This document shows positions 24,681 through 27,146 of a stretch of DNA of 27,146 nucleotides, piece by piece. The DNA is taken from assembly GCA_021153285.1 (NCBI GenBank), contig JAGKTT010000029.1, forward strand, positions 1-27,146, in the 5' to 3' direction. The translations under genes and the position numbers were made by a program. The notes below the pieces were generated by a model. The model was given only the letters and a program-made list of their open reading frames with translations, ran no database searches and was not told where the DNA came from. Position 1 is the first letter of the stretch. Each line of letters begins with the position of its first letter. Origin of the DNA: Bacteroidia bacterium (lineage in GTDB: Bacteria; Bacteroidota; Bacteroidia; Bacteroidales; UBA932).

Positions 24681-24822
24681 TAAAAGAAGCATAAATATTG
24701 CTTGTTATGTTTTTTTTATTACCTTTGTGAAGCCCCGTGCAAAGGGGAAATTTCCACTCAATTCAGATTTCCCTGTTCCGCGGGAAGTTCCTAATTGATA
24801 ACAATCACATTAAATAATATTT
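24681..24822 (+). promoter_or_regulatory. rho promoter and structured leader
   Basis: TTG (24698-24700), 19 nt and TACCTTTG (24720-24727) form a consensus promoter, predicting a start near 24734 and a leader of about 90 nt. The leader holds CCCC/GGGG (24733-24736/24744-24747) and TTCCC/GGGAA (24769-24773/24782-24786) stems. rho is autoregulated in several bacteria; whether these stems take part here is unknown. Confidence 0.55.
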
Positions 24823-26715
24823 ATGCACAAGATTTTCGACCTTAGGGAAATGGATATCGAGCAGCTCCATTCTCTTGCAGAAGAACTTAAAATCAAGGGT
24901 TACAAGAAGCTGGAGAAGGATGCATTGATTTATGATATCCTCGATGAAGAGGCAAAGCTTAATGCACTGAATGCTCCGGAAAAGCCGAAGAGAGGCCGTC
25001 CTCGTAAGGAAAAGCCTGCAGTTGAGGCAAAACCGGTGAAGCAGAATGAAGCAAAAGAAGAAAAGCCTGTAGAGAAGAAGGAAGATAAGAAAGAAACTGC
25101 CGAAGAGCCAGTTGCTCCAAAGGAAACAGCAGATAAGCCGGGCAAGAAAAAAGGAAGGAAGCCTAAAAAGGCAGAAAAGCCGGAAGGTAAACCGCAGGAG
25201 ACAACTCCAGTTCCTGAACAAGAAGATGCAAAGGTGACCGAAGAAAAGACGGAAGTTCCGGTCCAGGAGAAACAGCCTGAAGCTGTCGAGCGTCAGCCAC
25301 GACAGAAAAGAGCCAGGATTCAGAAGTCTCAGCCGGCCGCAGAACCTGAAAAAGAGCCTGTAAAGCAGGAAGAAAAGCCTCAGACACCTGCAGAAACAGC
25401 CGAAGAGACACCAAAGCCTGCACCTCAGCAGCCGAATAACAATCATCAGCAGAACGGAAAGCATCATAACGGTCAGAAGCATCAGCAGAAGAACCACGAA
25501 AATGCTCAGGAAAACTCCGGCAACAACAATCAACCTCGCAAACAGGAGCAGAAACAGCAGGAACAGCGTCCGGCTGAACCTGTAATCGAGTTTGAAGGTG
25601 TTGTGGAAGCTACAGGAGTACTTGAAATCCTGCCGGAAGGATATGGCTTCCTCCGCTCGTCGGATTATAATTATCTGAACTCACCCGATGACATCTACGT
25701 ATCTCAATATCAGATCAAACAGCACGCTCTGAAGACAGGAGATACCGTAACTGGAGAAATAAAGCCACCGAAGGCAGGTGACAAATATTTCCCACTTGTA
25801 CGTATCAAGTTCATTAACGGACGTACTCCTGAGTTCATCCGTGACAGGATTCCGTTCGACTTCCTTACCCCGCTTTTCCCTGAAGAAAAATTCAACCTTC
25901 TTGGAAACGGTCACAATGATATGTCCTGCCGTATAGTGGATATGTTCACTCCTATAGGAAAAGGTCAGCGCGGTCTCATCGTTGCTCAGCCAAAGACAGG
26001 TAAGACTATGCTGCTCAAGTCAATAGCCAACGCAATAGCGGACAATCATCCTGAAGTATATATGATCGTGCTTCTGATCGACGAGCGTCCTGAGGAGGTT
26101 ACAGATATGGCTCGCAGCGTCAAGGCGGAAGTTGTAGCTTCGACATTCGACGAACCGGCAGAACGACACGTGAAAGTAGCCAATATGGTACTGGAAAAAG
26201 CCAAGAGAATGGTGGAATGCGGTCACGATGTAGTAATCCTTCTTGACTCCATAACACGTCTTGCCAGGGCCTATAATACTGTTCAGCCTGCATCAGGAAA
26301 GGTTCTTTCCGGCGGTGTCGATGCAAATGCTCTTCATAAGCCAAAGAGATTCTTTGGAGCGGCACGAAACATTGAGGGAGGCGGCTCGCTGACAATACTT
26401 GCAACAGCCCTTACTGAGACCGGATCCAAGATGGATGAAGTAATCTTCGAAGAATTCAAGGGAACAGGTAATATGGAACTTCAGCTTGACAGACGACTTG
26501 CCAACAAGCGTATATTCCCGGCAGTGGATGTTACATTGTCAAGTACACGTCGCGACGATCTTCTTTACCCTGCCGCCATTGCAAACCGTATCTGGATTAT
26601 GCGCAAATTCCTTGCAGATATGACCTGCATAGAAGCAATGGAGCTTCTTCAGGACCGTATGCGCCGCTGGGGCACTAACGATGCTCTGCTCCAGAATATG
26701 GATAAAGATATGTAA
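24823..26715 (+). CDS. rho: Transcription termination factor Rho with long disordered insert
   Basis: The 630-residue protein (E. coli Rho has 419) has a normal Rho N-terminal helix domain (1-45), then about 205 residues of low-complexity sequence (50-255), then the cold-shock RNA-binding domain (256-335, ILPEGYGFLRSSDYNYL). The ATPase follows, with P-loop AQPKTGKT (388-395), LLIDERPEEVTDM and LDSITRLARAYN. The insert begins rich in Lys, Glu and Pro, with two AT-hook-like patches (KRGRPRK at 56-62, KKKGRKPKK at 108-116), and turns Gln/Asn/His-rich at 201-248. Such inserts are known in Bacteroidota Rho, and one in Bacteroides thetaiotaomicron has been reported to drive condensate formation. 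All catalytic motifs look intact. Confidence 0.98.
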   Translation: MHKIFDLREMDIEQLHSLAEELKIKGYKKLEKDALIYDILDEEAKLNALNAPEKPKRGRPRKEKPAVEAKPVKQNEAKEEKPVEKKEDKKETAEEPVAPKETADKPGKKKGRKPKKAEKPEGKPQETTPVPEQEDAKVTEEKTEVPVQEKQPEAVERQPRQKRARIQKSQPAAEPEKEPVKQEEKPQTPAETAEETPKPAPQQPNNNHQQNGKHHNGQKHQQKNHENAQENSGNNNQPRKQEQKQQEQRPAEPVIEFEGVVEATGVLEILPEGYGFLRSSDYNYLNSPDDIYVSQYQIKQHALKTGDTVTGEIKPPKAGDKYFPLVRIKFINGRTPEFIRDRIPFDFLTPLFPEEKFNLLGNGHNDMSCRIVDMFTPIGKGQRGLIVAQPKTGKTMLLKSIANAIADNHPEVYMIVLLIDERPEEVTDMARSVKAEVVASTFDEPAERHVKVANMVLEKAKRMVECGHDVVILLDSITRLARAYNTVQPASGKVLSGGVDANALHKPKRFFGAARNIEGGGSLTILATALTETGSKMDEVIFEEFKGTGNMELQLDRRLANKRIFPAVDVTLSSTRRDDLLYPAAIANRIWIMRKFLADMTCIEAMELLQDRMRRWGTNDALLQNMDKDM

Positions 26716-26738
26716 ATTAACTCTTCATAAAGTTCGGG

Positions 26739-26771
26739 GCCTGGAAAGTTTTCTTTCCAGGCTCTTTTCTT
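26739..26771 (+). terminator. Rho-independent terminator of rho
   Basis: GCCTGGAAAG (26739-26748) and CTTTCCAGGC (26753-26762) form a perfect 10-bp stem with a TTTT loop, followed by TCTTTTCTT. It begins 23 nt after the rho stop. Confidence 0.92.
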
Positions 26772-26792
26772 ATTGAGTTTAATCGTAATTTT

Positions 26793-26841
26793 CTTTACAT
26801 TTTCAGGGATGACTTTACAAAAGTGTAAAATTTCTTTACAC
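26793..26841. repeat. Phased CTTTACA repeats with an inverted copy
   Basis: CTTTACA occurs at 26793-26799, 26813-26819 and 26834-26840, with periods of 20 and 21 bp (about two helical turns). The last copy is also one arm of a perfect inverted repeat, GTGTAAA (26823-26829) and TTTACAC (26835-26841), with a 5-nt spacer. The array lies between the rho terminator and the ABC transporter gene and could be a regulator-binding site for that gene. Confidence 0.45.
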
Positions 26842-26960
26842 TGCATTTACCTCCTAAAACCCATAAATATCTACGACTCAACAAATTAGGCACTTTGGCA
26901 CACCGTGTGTGATTATTTTGAGTAAATGAGAATGTATATTAACGATTAAATAATACCAAG

Positions 26961-27146
26961 ATGATTACAGTTACAGACCTCAGCAAGATTTTCCGTACAG
27001 AGGAAATCGAGACAACAGCGCTTAACAAGGTTTCGTTCGAAATCAAGGACGGCGAATTCGTGGCAATTATGGGACCTTCAGGATGCGGCAAGTCAACCCT
27101 CCTGAACATCCTCGGCCTTCTTGACAACCCTACCGACGGAAGCTAT
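26961..27146 (+). CDS. ABC transporter ATP-binding protein, N-terminal part (cut by right edge)
   Basis: Sixty-two codons from ATG 26961 to the window end encode MITVTDLSKIFRTEEIETTA, then LNKVSFEIKDGEFVAIMGPSGCGKSTLLNILGLLDNPTDGSY, an ABC ATPase N-terminus with the Walker A motif GPSGCGKST. The pattern TTALNKVSFEIKDGEFVAIMGPSGCGKSTLLNILGLLD is that of the LolD/MacB group, which powers lipoprotein release or efflux by MacB-type permeases. The rest of the protein and any permease gene lie outside the window. No full consensus promoter was found; TTATTTTG at 26913-26920 is one base off the -7 element. Confidence 0.9.
   Translation, partial: MITVTDLSKIFRTEEIETTALNKVSFEIKDGEFVAIMGPSGCGKSTLLNILGLLDNPTDGSY

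Noticed and set aside
24805..25533. A 242-codon minus-strand frame rich in Leu, Phe and Cys that looks like a membrane protein
   Set aside because: It is the mirror of the Lys/Glu/Gln-rich insert of rho; antisense of such codons gives Leu/Phe/Cys by chance.
1..27146. A defence system, prophage, transposon, CRISPR array or tRNA
   Set aside because: All coding space is filled by recognisable core genes. I saw no transposase, integrase, terminal inverted repeats, spaced direct repeats or cloverleaf-like sequence.

Overview
The window is chromosomal core sequence from a member of the Bacteroidota, most likely Bacteroidales. The evidence is the gene families (two-domain RSH, SbsA-type Ig-like lipoprotein, IspG with remains of the extra domain, LptD and MCE proteins of Bacteroidota type, Rho with a long disordered insert). 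In addition, most intergenic regions carry the Bacteroidota sigma-ABfr promoter pattern (TTG, 19-20 nt, TAnnTTTG), and Shine-Dalgarno sites are largely absent. I would not name a genus with confidence. Every gene in the window is recognisable; I see no phage, insertion sequence, CRISPR array, tRNA or rRNA, or defence island.

Layout. (1) 1-194 (-): the start of a phosphofructokinase gene running off the left edge. It is preceded by an unusual ~190-nt leader made of back-to-back hairpins, with a consensus promoter at 389-419. (2) 503-10017 (+): a tight seven-gene run, ligA - FlK-like thioesterase - yihY - rel/spoT - Ig-like lipoprotein - outer-membrane barrel - ispG. Gaps are 8 nt or less or the genes overlap, and the run ends at a hairpin (10023-10050) shared with the converging operon. 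(3) 15033-10036 (-): rsfS - ftsH - cdsA, then psd (own promoter) - CNNM/CBS membrane protein. (4) 15062-15856 (+): birA, divergent from rsfS. (5) 19503-15899 (-): dnaA with a terminator, then pepD and rpe. (6) 21785-19777 (-): amiC-type amidase and mlaD-type MCE protein, divergent from lptD (+, 21876-24680). (7) rho (+) with a structured leader and a strong terminator. (8) The start of an ABC transporter ATPase running off the right edge, behind a 190-nt region with repeats.

Together these genes cover DNA replication and repair (dnaA, ligA), stringent response (rel), isoprenoid and phospholipid synthesis (ispG, cdsA, psd), envelope building and lipid transport (lptD, mlaD, amiC, lipoprotein, barrel), membrane quality control (ftsH), ribosome hibernation (rsfS), carbon metabolism (pfk, rpe) and transcription termination (rho).

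The strongest candidate for something undescribed is not a protein. It is the chain of seven abutting hairpins at 248-381 that would form almost the whole 5' leader of the phosphofructokinase mRNA. Second-tier observations are an IspG that seems to have lost most of the inserted domain typical of its phylum, a Rho with a Lys/Glu then Gln/Asn/His-rich insert, palindromes in the dnaA and birA/rsfS control regions, and a phased CTTTACA repeat array before the ABC transporter.
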